Source of the DNA: Albifimbria verrucaria
Taxonomy: Eukaryota; Ascomycota; Sordariomycetes; Hypocreales; Stachybotryaceae
NCBI GenBank assembly: GCA_020081605.1
Contig: JAHREC010000013.1
Span: 1,612,001-1,676,000, forward strand
DNA length: 64,000 bases
Direction of reading: 5' to 3'
Shown here: piece by piece, positions 47,038-59,304 of the stretch
Layout of the letters: each line of letters opens with the position of its first letter
Position numbering within the stretch: the first letter of the stretch is position 1
Notes under the pieces: generated by a model
Databases searched by the model: none
What the model was told of the DNA's origin: nothing
The model's input: only the letters and a program-made list of their open reading frames with translations
Made by a program: the position numbers and the translations under genes

Positions 47038-50000
47038 ATGTCTCTCCCCGAGCGACCAGGAGGTCATCCTCCGTATGATCGCCGAAGCGCATACAGAAAC
47101 TCTCCGTCGCGACGCAGCCGTCCGGCTGATATTGAAGCTGTGGGCTACCACCCTGTGGCCGGAGTTGGCCATCATGAACGTGGGAAATCCGCATCCTCCT
47201 TCGCAGAAACCATCTCGAACCCTAATATCAATACAGAGAGTGTGCCTCTGTCCCCGACGAGCCCCGACGGTCACTCCCGACAGCATGCTTCCGAGCACGG
47301 CGTGACCCGCAAGCGAAGTCTGATCCGCCCCGAGCGGAATCGAATTGACAAGGACCACAGAAACTACCACTACCACAAGCATGCCGCTAACATGCCTATC
47401 ATGCCCTCATCCACTGGCAACGACGCCATCCTTGAGGACCTGGAGGCGTCCACTGACCGGTCGGGCGGCTCGCAGATCAATGAGAGTGTTTCCGATAACT
47501 CTCCTCCCAGAAGGAGACGTGATAGGCAAGCGAGTGGAGACCAAGAAAAGAACGCTGCCCAAGCCAATGTGCAACCGACTCGCACCAAGTCGGGCAAAAT
47601 TGTCAAGGAATCGAGGAATAAGAAGCATAAGAGCAAGAGTGCCAAGGGAGCCAAGGGAGCTAAGGGGACCAAGGAACAGATCAGTCCTCCAAGCGTGTGG
47701 AACGTTTATTGCGCCATCATCACTTTCTGGTGTCCCGATTTCATCCTGAGTTGCTTCGGTAAACCCACCAAGGCCCAGAGAAGGGCCTGGCGAGAAAAGA
47801 TGGGATTGATCAGCATCATTTTGGCCATCATGGCTATCGTTGGTTTCCTTACCTTCGGATTTACGGCCGTTGTCTGCGGAGCTCCTCCTGAGAGACTGCG
47901 TGTCGACAAGGTTGATGGTGGCTACATGGTTTTCCACGGTGTTGGTTACCGACTGGGTGGTGCTACACACCCACCGGCAGATGGTCTTCCCCAAGAGCGA
48001 TGGTGGTGATCCTGCCATTCTTTATGATATACCTGGCCAGCCGTACGGTGGCATGGACGGAAGCTTCTTCTTCCAAAATGTCAATGGTCGTTGCAAGGAT
48101 TTGATTACCTTGGCTCCTGACTCCGACGTCCCTACCAACTCCAAGGGAGACTTGGCTTAGTATTTCCCTTGCGCACCTTTCAACCCAGACGGAAGCACGG
48201 AGCCTAACTTGACTATCCCTTACTACCTGGGTTATGGATGCCACACGACTCCCTTCTCACGCAAGGCCTTCTACAAGGACCTGAACGCCAAGACGGCAGA
48301 TATTTACTTTGACTGGGATGACATCCAGAACAAGTCTCGTAACCTGATGGTTTACTCAGGCGCTGTTCTCGATCTGGATCTTCTCTACTGGTTCAACGAA
48401 ACCCAGGTTCAAATTCCCCAGCGTTTCAAGGAGCTCAGAGACAAGAAGTCCTCCTCAACGCTGCTGTTCGCGGCCGTGACGTGACCAGACTTTTCCAGGG
48501 ACCCCAAGACAAGAAGTATGCCCAATGTTTCGAAGAGATTATCAGGGTTGGCTTTGTCGATACCGAAACTGTTGGCTGCATTGCTTCCAAGGTTGTATTA
48601 TACTGTTCCCTCATTCTGATTCTGTCAGTCGTCGTGGCCAGGTTTGCATTGGCTCTATTCTTCCAATGGTTTATCAGCCGACATTATGCTGCTGCAAAGA
48701 CTTCTCAGAGCTCTGACAGAAGGAAGCGTAACCGTCAGATTGAGGATTGGTCCGAGGATATCTACCGAGCACCGGCTAGGCTCCTGGCGACATCGGCAGC
48801 ACAGTTTATGGATCCGACCGCGCCAGCAAGCGAGCGTCTACCTTCCTGCCCACCACCTCTCGCTTCTCCGCTGTCTATGGAAACGAGCGAGGCCCTGGCC
48901 AACGACGCGTCCCGACTACTATGGCTAGCCAAGGAGCATCCAGCCAGCTCGCTCCTCCCAGCACTGTTTACAAGCAGAGTAACGACAGCCGCGTAAGCTT
49001 TCTACAGACCGATCCATACGCCAGCGGCCCCCACTGTCGACGGTCCAGGCCCTGCCGGCTTCATTCACGATGCTGTTGTTCCTCAGCCTCCTTCCGACTG
49101 GATGCCCTTTGGTTTCCCTCTTGCCCATACGATGTGTTTGGTTACTGCATACTCGGAAGGTGAAGAGGGTATTCGCACGACCCTTGACTCGATTGCCATG
49201 ACCGATTACCCCAACAGCCACAAGGTTATTCTCGTTATTTGCGATGGTATCATCAAGGGCAAGGGCGAGGCTGTTTCGACACCGGATGTTTGCTTGGGCA
49301 TGATGAAGGACCACACTATTCCTCCGGAGATGGTGCAGGCTTACTCTTATGTTGCTGTTGCCAGTGGTTCGAAGCGACACAACATGGCCAAGGCCTACTG
49401 CGGTTTCTACGACTACGGCAGCAAATCTCAGATCCCCATTGAGCGTCAGCAGCGTGTTCCCATGATGGTTATTGTCAAGTGCGGCACTCCCGAGGAAGCT
49501 GGCAAGTCCAAGCCCGGCAACCGTGGCAAGCGAGACAGTCAGATCATCCTCATGTCCTTCCTCCAGAAGGTTATGTTCGACGAGAGAATGACGGAGCTTG
49601 AGTACGAGATGTTCAACGGTTTGTGGAAGGTCACCGGAATTTCGCCCGACTACTATGAGATAGTGCTCATGGTGGACGCCGATACCAAGGTGTTCCCTGA
49701 CAGTCTTACCCACATGGTTTCTGCTATGGTCAAGGATCCCGAAATTATGGGTCTTTGTGGTGAGACCAAGATTGCCAACAAGCGTGACACATGGGTTACC
49801 GCTATCCAGGTCTTCGAGTACTTCATTTCGCACCATCTGGCCAAGTCATTCGAGTCTGTCTTTGGTGGTGTCACCTGCTTGCCTGGCTGCTTCTGCATGT
49901 ATCGTATCAAGGCGCCCAAGGGTGGACAGAACTACTGGGTTCCTATCCTGGCCAACCCCGATATCGTTGAGCATTACTCCGAGAATGTGGTCGAGACATT

Positions 50001-50792
50001 GCACGAGAAGAACCTGTACTTGCTTGGAGAGGATCGTTTCCTCACGACTCTCATGTTGCGAACTTTCCCCAAGCGAAAGCAGGTTTTCGTTCCCCAGGCC
50101 GTGTGCAAGACTACTGTTCCCGATAAGTTCATGGTTCTGTTATCTCAGCGTCGTCGTTGGATTAACTCAACTATCCACAACCTGATGGAACTGGTTCTCG
50201 TCCGTGATCTGTGCGGTACTTTCTGCTTCAGTATGCAGTTTGTTGTTTTTGTCGAACTCATCGGTACACTGGTGCTTCCGGCCGCTATTGCTTTCACTAT
50301 CTACGTCGGTAAGTTATATTTAACACCCTTGTGATATCGAGTATGCTAACATGAATACTAGTTGTCATCTCCATCGTCAATTCTCCACCGCAGATTATCC
50401 CGCTGGTCCTCCTCGGTCTGATTCTCGGTCTTCCCGGTATACTTATTCTCGTCACTGCACATTCATGGTCGTATGTCGCGTGGATGTTGATCTACCTCCT
50501 CGCTCTGCCGATTTGGAACTTTGTCCTCCCAGCCTACGCCTTCTGGAAGTTTGATGACTTCTCTTGGGGTGATACTCGAAAGACGGCGGGTGACACTGGC
50601 AAATCTGGCCATGACGACGAAGGCGAGTTTGACAGCAGTAAGATCACCATGAAGCGATGGGCTGAGTTCGAGCGCGAGAAGCGCACAAAGAGCGCCTACT
50701 GGGGTTCGCGCGAGAACGTTGTTGGCGGTGGAGGTAGCTGGACCATGCCGCCTGGTCACCAGTACAATGACGGCTACATTTCCGACGTATAA
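47038..50792 (+). CDS. Class IV chitin synthase (Chs3/CHS-4 type)
   Basis: Membrane enzyme polymerising UDP-GlcNAc into cell-wall chitin. Exons are 47038-50308 and 50362-50792. It has a disordered basic N-terminus and hydrophobic segments near residues 260-285. A cytochrome b5-like region follows ([17 protein letters not shown]). Next is a transmembrane segment ([20 protein letters not shown]). The GT2 catalytic core has [30 protein letters not shown] and QRRRW. C-terminal transmembrane helices precede [16 protein letters not shown]. The reading frame is broken by an extra base near 47985, a TAG in place of a conserved Trp codon at 48158-48160, 1-nt deletions near 48455 and 48787, and an extra C near 49030. 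Net coding length is 3702 nt (1233 aa), normal for class IV. Whether the breaks are real is discussed in the findings. Confidence 0.93.
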
Positions 50793-51581
50793 TTTTGTTC
50801 TTTTACTTCTTCTTTTTCTTCACCATTTTTATTCCAACATCCCCACAGCGCCAATTTCACAACCCCGAGTCAGAATAGCGAGGCGAACAAGCGTAGCTGT
50901 ACTGAGGTATATGTCAAAGCGAGTAGTAGTAAGAGCTTTAATACAGGAGGACGAGCAGAGTGAAAGGAGGAGAGGGGAAACGGCATCTACATCATCATCA
51001 TGGTATTATGGGTTCGGAATAGGCTTGTTCGACATTCCATTGAGTGCTTAATCACTTGTATCAAGGAGTGTTTGGTTGCCTGGCGGCATTGGACGGCGTC
51101 GTTGTTTGGTAGAATTGTGTAAATGAAATTCTCGAACGCATCACTTATCCATCTGAATTCCATTGCCAAGTGACTGTAGATCACGAAGAAGCGTATCATG
51201 TCCGTTTGGTATGCCACTATGTTAGACGCCCCATTGTTTATCGTATATTGGCTCATTATCGTCGAGAAGTACTGATCCATGGTCACATATCAAACAAGTA
51301 ATGATGCAACACAGGTTTCGTAGTCACAAATAATGATTAGAATGCATATAGGGTGAACTTTAGAATTAAGCTGCTCAGTCTACGCCCTCAGTGAACTGAA
51401 AAAACCTCAAAATGAACCCATTTGCTCGACCCTGAGAAAGACATGAATTCGATCCAGTAACGCCGTGCCGGCCTTGACGGTATTAAAAAGAGTCATTGCA
51501 TCGTCGCTCATAAAAAGTGCAATATAGATAAGAAGAAAAACAGCAAGGTCCAAGCTCAGAAGATAGGACTATGCGGAGATA
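50793..51581. other. Convergent intergenic region, chitin synthase / polo kinase
   Basis: About 0.8 kb between two 3' ends. A T-rich stretch directly after the chitin synthase stop is consistent with a 3' UTR. No coding frame or RNA gene was recognised. Confidence 0.5.
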
Positions 51582-54500
51582 TCACTTCCTCGTCTTCTCG
51601 ACCTCCTCGCCGAGTTCCCACGGCTTCCTGGGGTCAACATACGTTGATAATCTCGAATCTCCCCAACGGGCACCGACGGTGACCCAGACCTGCTTTTGAG
51701 GTGCTGTTGCGTGGAAGGTCTCACGATGGCCCATCCAGCGCAGGCGTCCTTCCCTGCTCATGGAGCTGTTGCCCAGGCCTCCGTTCGAAACCCATTCTTT
51801 GACAACATCCTTGATAAACTCGACTTTGCGTCGGAAATCATTCGCGGCAGGAATACCTTGCAGCTCAGGATCAATCTCTGGTCGTCTACGTGTGGTTGTT
51901 GTTCGTGTAGAGCGAGTAGCAGAAGGCTTCGCTTGGAAGTTGAGAAGTGTTTGCAACGGATAGGAGAGCATCGCACGATCATCCAGAGCAGCAGCTCCTA
52001 TTGTGCCTGTCGCCGCAAGTCGCTCTGCAGCATCTTGAGGCAGATGCCAGAAATGACACCAAGTGCCAGTAGCATCGATAACAATCTTGGTATGATCGGG
52101 AAAGTTGAACTGATGTAGTGTTAGCACGGATGTCAAATATTATTTATGGATTGAACGTCACATACCTGCAAGTGACCATCACAGAAGACCCAGCATCCAA
52201 CATCACCAAATCGCTGATAGAATGTCACAAGTTCTGCCATGGTGCCTTTCTGCCCAGGGGACATAGCACCAGCAGCACCGATCTCTTCAGCCGGCACCGC
52301 CTCGTCACGCCCATAGGCAATCATATAGTTGGCGAATTTCTTCCATAGGATGATTCTCTCCCGCTTTCGGTGCTGGTAGATATCCTTGCCTGGGTTCATT
52401 TTACCAGGAGTGCCATCCTCTGCTACAGGAACCCTGAAATGCTCGGGCGAGACTGTAACTTCTGCTAGGCCACCCTCTCCGTTGTTCTCAAAGAACTTGA
52501 TGGGCTGTGTCATGGGAACTGGCTGGTGCCTATCAAGGTATGCCTCATCCTGTCGACGCAAGATATGACGCTCTGCACCGCGAATGAAGACACCAGCTGG
52601 CGGGAGCATGGCTGTCCGGGTGCCTTCCGTAGTCGGGATGTCTCGCAGAATGCAACCCACGCTGCCATCATTGAGGATGTAGCCGAGGCCGAATTTGTTG
52701 GTATAGTCGACCCATTTTACGACTACGTGAGGATGAGGAGGAGCGACAGTCTTTGAGGATATGATTGCCATTGTCCGGGAATTGAGGGCTCTTTCCAACT
52801 CCGCCTGCAGTTTGCGTAGCTGCTCGAGGATGATATCAGGCTTGCTTCCTGAGATATCAACCAATTGTTCGGATGGGCTGAAAAGACTTGCTGGTCGGAT
52901 GGATTCTGATTTTTTTCTTTGATGTGAAGATTGGGATGAAGACGACGAAGAAGAAGTTGCGGCTGGGACTGCGGCGCGCTCGACAGGTCGGGGTTCCACT
53001 GCCGACCTCGAAGCTGGCAGCGTCGTCCGTGTTGATCCGCGAATGCTCTTGTATGCTTCTCCAGAACCCTCGATGGCATCAGTGGATGGGGCTTCCTGTG
53101 GCACATCGGGTCGAGTTCGTGAACGAATGCTATGAGAGGTGGAAAGGGTAACTTCGGTCGTTGCTTTAGGCTTAGATGAGGCGGGCACGGCAGAAGGTCT
53201 GCTTTGAGCTCGTTGTTGGGCAGCGAAGCTCTGAGGTGGTTGACGCAACAAGCCTGCGGGGGCCCTTTGGCTGCTTGTCGTCGGTTGTTCGGAGACTGAC
53301 TGCGCAGCAATGGCTGCTGCGTGTCTTGCACGAATCTGCTCCTGTTCTTTCAGCCAGTCATCGAAGGGCCTGTAGACGAGGTCTTCCGCCAGCGGGATCA
53401 TAGGGTCATTCCAGCCTTTTCCTCAGCGGCCATTTCCTTCCAGACCTGAGTGGGAACCAGCTGAACTTGGCTCCATGGGCCTACACCGCATTCTCGGCAC
53501 GCTTCTTCCAAGTTCCTCTGAGCTTGAGCACGAACAGAAGAGCTCATGTAGTTGCCATAGAATTCCTGCTTATCAGGAGGCAATTCACGTAAGCGAGAAG
53601 TCATGTCAGCTTCTGATGGCATGTATCCAGAAGTGAAAAATGGATGCTGAACAATTTCATCTGCTTCAGGGCGACGGTCGGCATCCTCAAGCATGGTGGC
53701 AACCAGGTCCTTAGCTTCTTGGCCAATGTACCTCTGAGACGTCTCTGGGTTGGGCCATTCGTAGTCCCTCTCCTTGCGCGGCGGTAGATCTCATCGGTTG
53801 TCGAGGACTGGAATGGCGGTTTTGAGGTGAACATGGCAAACCTAACCTGTTAGCAAAACCCCGATTGTTTCAACTGACAGCGCATGGGTGCACTTACATG
53901 ATGATACCCAAGCTCCAAATATCAACCATGTTGTCATGACCCTTCTTGCCCTTCTCCAGAATTTCAGGGGCGATATAGTTGGGTGTTCCGCAAAGCGTCG
54001 TGCGACGAATAGTCTGCATATCTCTGCCAGCGACAAGCAACGCCGCCAGACCGAAATCGCCAATCTTGGCGTTCATTCGAGAGTCGAGGAAAATGTTGCC
54101 CATTTTCAAGTCTCGGTGGATAATGCCCTTGCTATGCATGTACTTGATTGCACCGGCTATTTGGACTGAGTAGAAGCGGACCTCAGGCTCAGTCAGGCCC
54201 TTTCTTCGCTTCACCATGTCCATGAGAGAGGCGTTGGGACAGAGCTCCAGCACGAGGTAGGTGCAGTTGTCGAAAGAGAAGGCCCTCAGGAATTGAACAA
54301 TGTTCCTGTGCTTCATCTTGGAGTGGATCTGAAGCTCAGTTTGGAACTAGATATACATGGGTGAGCCGTGACCGAGGAATAACTGTTTGGACGAACAGAC
54401 CTTTTGCTCCATCTTGGGAGGCATCCTGCTTTTCACAATCTTCAGGGCATACTTCTGCCTCGAAGGCAGCAGATAGCCACTGTGACAGATAGCGAAGCCT

Positions 54501-54733
54501 CCTTGCCGAGGAGCTTTCCGACCTGGTAAACTGCGCCATCTGGACGGTCGGCGCTGGGAGGCTCGTTAACCTCAGGGGTGGTGGCGGAGGGTGCTCCTTG
54601 TCCTTGGCCGCCTTGAGCTGTGCCGCGGTTTTCGTCTTAATTTCAGTAACCTTGGGCAGTCGTTGGGCGTTGGCATCCCTAGGGACAAGGCGTCCAGGTC
54701 GACGCCCCCACGCACCGTCAATCTTTGGGCCAT
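51582..54733 (-). CDS. Polo-like kinase (Cdc5/Plo1 family)
   Basis: Ser/Thr kinase controlling mitotic entry, spindle function, mitotic exit and cytokinesis. Exons are 54733-54401, 54346-53898, 53841-52166 and 52109-51582. The kinase domain comes first: GGFAICHSG in the glycine loop, YALKIVKSR with the ATP-anchoring lysine, GIIHRDLK, DFGLA and CGTPNYIAPE. A long Ser-rich linker follows. Polo box 1 contains VVKWVDYTNKFGLGYIL and polo box 2 begins across intron 3 (FPDHTKIVIDATG). About five apparent 1-nt deletions occur: three in exon 1 (after GMPT, before PEVNEP, and AAGGGAGGC read as AAGGAGGC), near 53780 (before ERDYEWPNP) and near 53401 (before MIPLAEDLVY). With them the protein is about 996 aa. 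Intron 2 uses the second of two nearby AGs. Divergent from the OPA3-like gene. Confidence 0.92.
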
Positions 54734-55647
54734 GGCGCCTATTAGGGTATCGTAGAAAGCAGGTTGAGATGGCGAGAAGGCAAGGTGCTATGTTTCAGCA
54801 ACTGCCACTGGAGTACAGGAGGAACCGTCTAAGCCAAAGGGAAAGTTAGAAGCCGTGCGACGCGGGCATCGGATGAATCGTAGCGGAGCGCAGCTCGAAA
54901 GGAAAACAAAACACGTACGGGTTTCGCAGAAGCACCATGCGCGAGAGGCCAATTCCAATCGCCCAATGGCTGCGTCAGAGCGAGTAAATCTCAGCTGCGC
55001 AGAGACATGAACCTAAAGAATGCTGAGGGCCGAGTCGAGGCGGATGGGGAGAGAGAAAGAAGAGGAGGAAAAAGCCGTTGGCCTACCTGTTGCTGTTTGT
55101 GAGGTAGAGGGGCCCCAGGTAGCTCAACAGGCAATATCAGTGGTTTGTGTACTTTGGCCATGGTTCGTTGCCGCTGGCAACCAGAGCTCGATTACTGCTT
55201 TCAGAAGCGAGAGTACAGCGGGCTACACCGCTAGTGACCCCACTGTAGCGTGGTCCTTCGCTTAGTAACACGCCTGATTCGGTGCAACGTCGCTAAAGGC
55301 AACAAGGACCCGGTCGGCTCCGAGGCGCGTGACGACGGGCGGCGGATCATCGTGACCTCCGGACACGCCGCAGTTCATGGGTCCCGAGTGAATCATCCGT
55401 CGAAGCTTGAAGAAAGAGCTTCCGCCATGCTTTCGTGATACCCCGCGTTTTTATATTGTACGAGCAATGCACAATCTGGCCACTGTCGCGTCTGGATAAC
55501 GTGTAGTCATCTGTTGCCGACTGATCGGACGTAGCTATATTTTTGTTATCAGACCAAGCCTTGGAGAAAGCCAAGACATCGCCCGGTTACATCAGCGTCC
55601 AATTGGATCCTGCGCAACGGCAGCACCAGTTGCGCTCGACTGCCACC
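54734..55647. other. Divergent promoter region, polo kinase / OPA3-like
   Basis: About 0.9 kb between divergent start codons. It should hold both promoters and leaders. No protein-like frame or named motif seen. Confidence 0.5.
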
Positions 55648-56342
55648 ATGGTTCCTCTTCCGCTCTTCAAGCTTGCGTCGCTGTTTGTGCGGCACATCTC
55701 CAAATATGGCGCGGTACGGGCGGCCTTTTCGAGATGACCGATTGAGCGCAATTTTGCTGACATGGAAGCCAGAACCGCATCAAGGCGCAAGCCCACGACC
55801 ACCCCAAGTTCCGAGCGTTCGCCGCGAAATATGGTCAAGCCATACATCAATTGAACATGAGAGCGTCCGTGGCCCTATTACGAGATCCAGAAGCAGAGCG
55901 GCGGGCCAAAGAACTTGCCGAAGCACCGACCGTGAAGACAGAGGAACAAGCGAAGCGAGATGCCGTCAAGGAGAAGCAGCGTGCCAGTGCGACCACGTCC
56001 AAGCTTCCTTTCCAAAACGTATGGAGGCGCAAGTTTCGCTCTCTGCCCGAAGCCAAGGCCGTGGATCTCTTTGCCGATGTTGTCGGAGACACATTCATCC
56101 TCACTGTTGCGGGAGCCCTAATCGTGTACGAGTACTGGAGGTCATCGCAAAAGCCCGATGCCAACAGAGAGCGCATCGACGAGCTCAACAAGCGGTTCGA
56201 GGAGCTCCAGAAGAAGGAGGAGGAGCTGGCAGCCGCTGAGGAGGAACAACGGCGGCGGTTTGAATCTTTAGAGGAGGCGCTGAGAACGCTGAAGGATCCG
56301 AAAACACGCAAGCCTTTGTTACCGACTCTGCAGGCCAGCTGA
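55648..56342 (+). CDS. OPA3-like mitochondrial protein
   Basis: Exons are 55648-55713 and 55773-56342, with a 59-nt intron. The 211-aa protein is unbroken. The N-terminus (PLFKLASLFVRHISKYGA, then NRIKAQAHDHPKFRAFAAKY) is the OPA3 family signature. A hydrophobic segment (VVGDTFILTVAGALIVYEYW) follows near residues 125-145, and the C-terminus is a charged coiled coil (RIDELNKRFEELQKKEEELA). OPA3 proteins associate with mitochondrial membranes; their exact role is unsettled, and human OPA3 mutations affect mitochondrial function. The ATG at 55648 has a good context (CCACCATGG) and begins the conserved sequence. Confidence 0.9.
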
Positions 56343-56894
56343 TGACACCAGCTGTTGCCGTGATTACCCTGCCGTTTGGCCGACGGTCATGTATACTTTG
56401 TTATGATATTCTAAAGGCGGGACAAAAGAAGACTTATTGGGGTTGGCGTCAGGCTTTGGCATAGATGGGATGGCGAATTTACACTCTTCTAGACAGTACT
56501 TTACCTAACTTAGTGGTACAAATGATTACTCTTCACTCGTAAACCAAGCATGTCATGATTTGAAGATATCATTGTAAATAGGTATTTGTGTTGATGTTTC
56601 GCAACCAGGAGCTTGGGGTTGCTCCTTCCGCCTGAACCACCCTATAGTAGATCCTGCACATTCTCTACCACGGGTTTGAATCCAACGCAACTTAAACACA
56701 AATCTATACTGCTAATTATGCATATGACCGTAGGCTTCTACCGTCAAATACTGCTGTCTCGCCATGTTCTGTTCCTCGCTTCGGAAGAGGAATCCTTGGG
56801 CTACTATCGTCACTACACTATGTAGAACCACAGCGCCTGGTTGGAAAGGTCTGAACAGAACGACGCTCATCGCTGTGACTACATTCCTGACCAA
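56343..56894. other. Intergenic region, OPA3-like to unknown gene
   Basis: About 0.55 kb, AT-rich, between two plus-strand genes. Holds the OPA3-like 3' UTR and the upstream region of the next gene. Nothing else recognised. Confidence 0.45.
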
Positions 56895-57539
56895 ATGACA
56901 GAGAGCCAGCTCATCGGCCATGACATTGCGTTCCAAATCTCGCGAACGGGTCATCCGAATAGCACGTTCAGAATGATTTTGCTCTCGGCCAACGAAGTTG
57001 GAACACCGCAAACAGCAGAAAGAATTGAAAGGCTTTCTCTTCTGAACGGTGGTTACGACACGGCCATTGTGCTGTTACTCACTGGAGATAACCAAATGGC
57101 AGCCCTCGCTCATCTACAAATGGAGTATGTGTTCACCAAGAGAGTCCTCGAGTCTTTACATCACTATACGCAGCTTCTCACATAATGGCTTGATAGGATG
57201 CTTGGCAATTTCAGCATACCCGTCTTTCCAATCATGTGTGTGACAGACTTACTGCCCGTACTGAACAAACTGAGGCTTCAAATGAGCACTACTTCCAACG
57301 TAAGGGGCCCAGCAGACTTGTTGTCGGCGAACAGACTGTTGATCTCCCACTGCGTTCATGGACCGCCATTATCTGATACCCACGTCAACTACTTGACCGA
57401 CATATGTGCAGACCTCAAGGATCTTGCTGCCAATGCCTCTGTTCCCAAGAGCCAGCAAATTATTCGTGATTTCCTAGGGGATTATGATGGGAATCGAGTG
57501 ATTGCCTTCTTTACCGAAGGCCCCACCACACTGGACTGA
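56895..57539 (+). CDS. Unrecognised two-exon protein
   Basis: I do not recognise the family. Exons are 56895-57124 and 57197-57539, joined by a 72-nt intron (gtatgt...tgatag) that restores the frame exactly. The product is 190 aa. It begins MTESQLIGHDIAFQISR and contains the hydrophobic strand GGYDTAIVLLLTGDNQMAAL and the segment FSIPVFPIMCVTDLLPVLNK. A charged segment near the end reads DFLGDYDGNRVIAFF. Alternating hydrophobic strands and helices suggest a soluble alpha/beta protein. The precise splice fit and normal composition argue for a real gene. The region upstream of 56895 is open in the same frame to about 56841 but has no ATG. Confidence 0.55.
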
Positions 57540-59242
57540 GTGAAGCCATGGTACCCAGAGTCGAACCCGTGGAATTGTAGCGGAGGATCATGACAGTGGA
57601 GATGTACGATATCTAGATGCATCTTCAACAGGTTACCGTTTAGTCGGGAACACAACAAGATCAAATACAAATAACAATGGAGCCATTGATGAACAAAGCG
57701 GACCTGGATGAGATCCACAGCCTGAAGATGTACGCCCTCGACCCAGGCATCTGGTTCTGCGGCCCCCGGCCTCCCAGTTGGGATGTGCAAAAACAACACA
57801 ACCAACCGCATAAGCAACTGGCCAACCGGAAGAACTGGGCCATGAGCGGGAGCAGAAGTTTTCGGGATGGATCTCCTGCAGGTCCTGATCTCAAGGGCAA
57901 CATGATTGCCACGAGCTGTAAGTCATCAGGGCACTAGTGTCTACACGTGGGAGGTTGGTAGCTGCGATTATGATCAACAGCATTTGTAAAGTCTATGAAG
58001 ATGTGAGGTTTGTGTAATGATACCTGATGAATCTACGTAGTACATGGACAGTCATCCTGATCGGGGAGTGGTCCAGGCTTGCTGAGAGGACTCTGCCGAA
58101 CCCAGCCTATACCTACGGTAGGATTAAGTCAGCATGGAAAGTTGATGAACAGGTGACAACCTAAGCGATGGCCATCAGCAATTGATGATGGAGACCATGT
58201 CTGCCACGGACTGGATCCTTCCAGTCATCCTTTGGTCACCTGAACGGTGGAAGAGCGGTCGAGGTGAGCAAGGGACAGAGGCTAATCGTGCATTAGCGAC
58301 GCCCAACTAGCGATCTGTGGCGAGAGCCAGCAACGAGGACGGTAGATGGCCAAATGCGGTGAAATGGAAAAGCGGGAGACAATGGGCCCTGGCCGTTCGG
58401 GTAGGCTGGGAGCCGACGCATGAATGCTGGCTTGCATGGAGATGCAGGTGATGGAGGGTGTGGTTGGCTGTATGGATTGATTGCTGCGAGGAGAAATGGC
58501 CAATCAGCAACGTCGCAGAACCGCCCGGAGAAAATTGGCGGCTGGCTCTCCACAGAAACGTCAATTCAAAGTCGAGAGCACATGGAGGCCAAAAGCATTC
58601 ATTGGGAGGCCCCAAAAGCCAAGCCAATAATGAGTAGGATCCAGCACCGGGTTGCTACGTCGACTCGTATCTAGCATGCTTAGAGAAGGTGAATAGGCGC
58701 ACAATCGTGGGATTCAGTGCCCGAGGCGGGACGGGATGCCACTCTAGACTGCCATTGAAGAAACCATGAGTTAGTCGGCGGTGGGGTCCATAACTCGAAA
58801 TCCTTAGCTGCTCAGAGCCAAGGCTGAGGCTGGACTACGGCAAGGTGATGGCAACTTAGGGATCAATGGTGCTGATGAATCTAGTTTAGAAGCGTGATTG
58901 CGAGTGTGACGGGTCGAATCCGAGGTGGTGATGAGAGCAGGAGTGGGATGTTGGAATAGCATCCAACGTTAGCTTGTTCGCTAGAGGTGATGAGATTGGT
59001 GACGACCGACTGAATTGGGACAGGCTTATTGATTTAAGAAGGAGGGACAGTAAGTAAGATGGGGTGAAGCTGTGGGAGAGAAGGGATCAAAGTAAAAATA
59101 GAAGCTGATAATCTGCAGTTGCATTCAATCACACATGCAGCGGCATGAGCGGTTCGGCATGCTACGCAACGGTGGGGGCTCCATGGGTTGTTGATACGGG
59201 ATGAGATGGGTGGAAGGAGGCGTAAGCAAGCAGCGCAAAGAG

Positions 59243-59304
59243 TCGAGCAGAGCAAAGAAGAGCAAATGCAGAGCAAAGCAGAGCAGAGGCAGAGGCAGAG
59301 GCAA
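59243..59304. repeat. GAGCAAA / GCAGAG imperfect repeat
   Basis: About 60 bases of imperfect GAGCAAAG and GGCAGA units. Simple non-coding repeat. Confidence 0.75.

Noticed and set aside
48925..49836. 303-codon minus-strand frame opposite the chitin synthase core
   Set aside because: Antisense shadow; the plus strand encodes the conserved GT2 catalytic domain.
47038..50792. Chitin synthase as a true pseudogene
   Set aside because: It has four indels and one stop, but the sequence between them is fully conserved, splice sites are intact and the net length is in frame. Pseudogene decay would leave more missense change. Not fully excluded because of the TAG.
57550..57580. tRNA-like B-box (GGTTCGACTC on the minus strand)
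   Set aside because: The flanking bases do not form a 5-bp T stem, and no A-box or acceptor stem is visible at the right distance.
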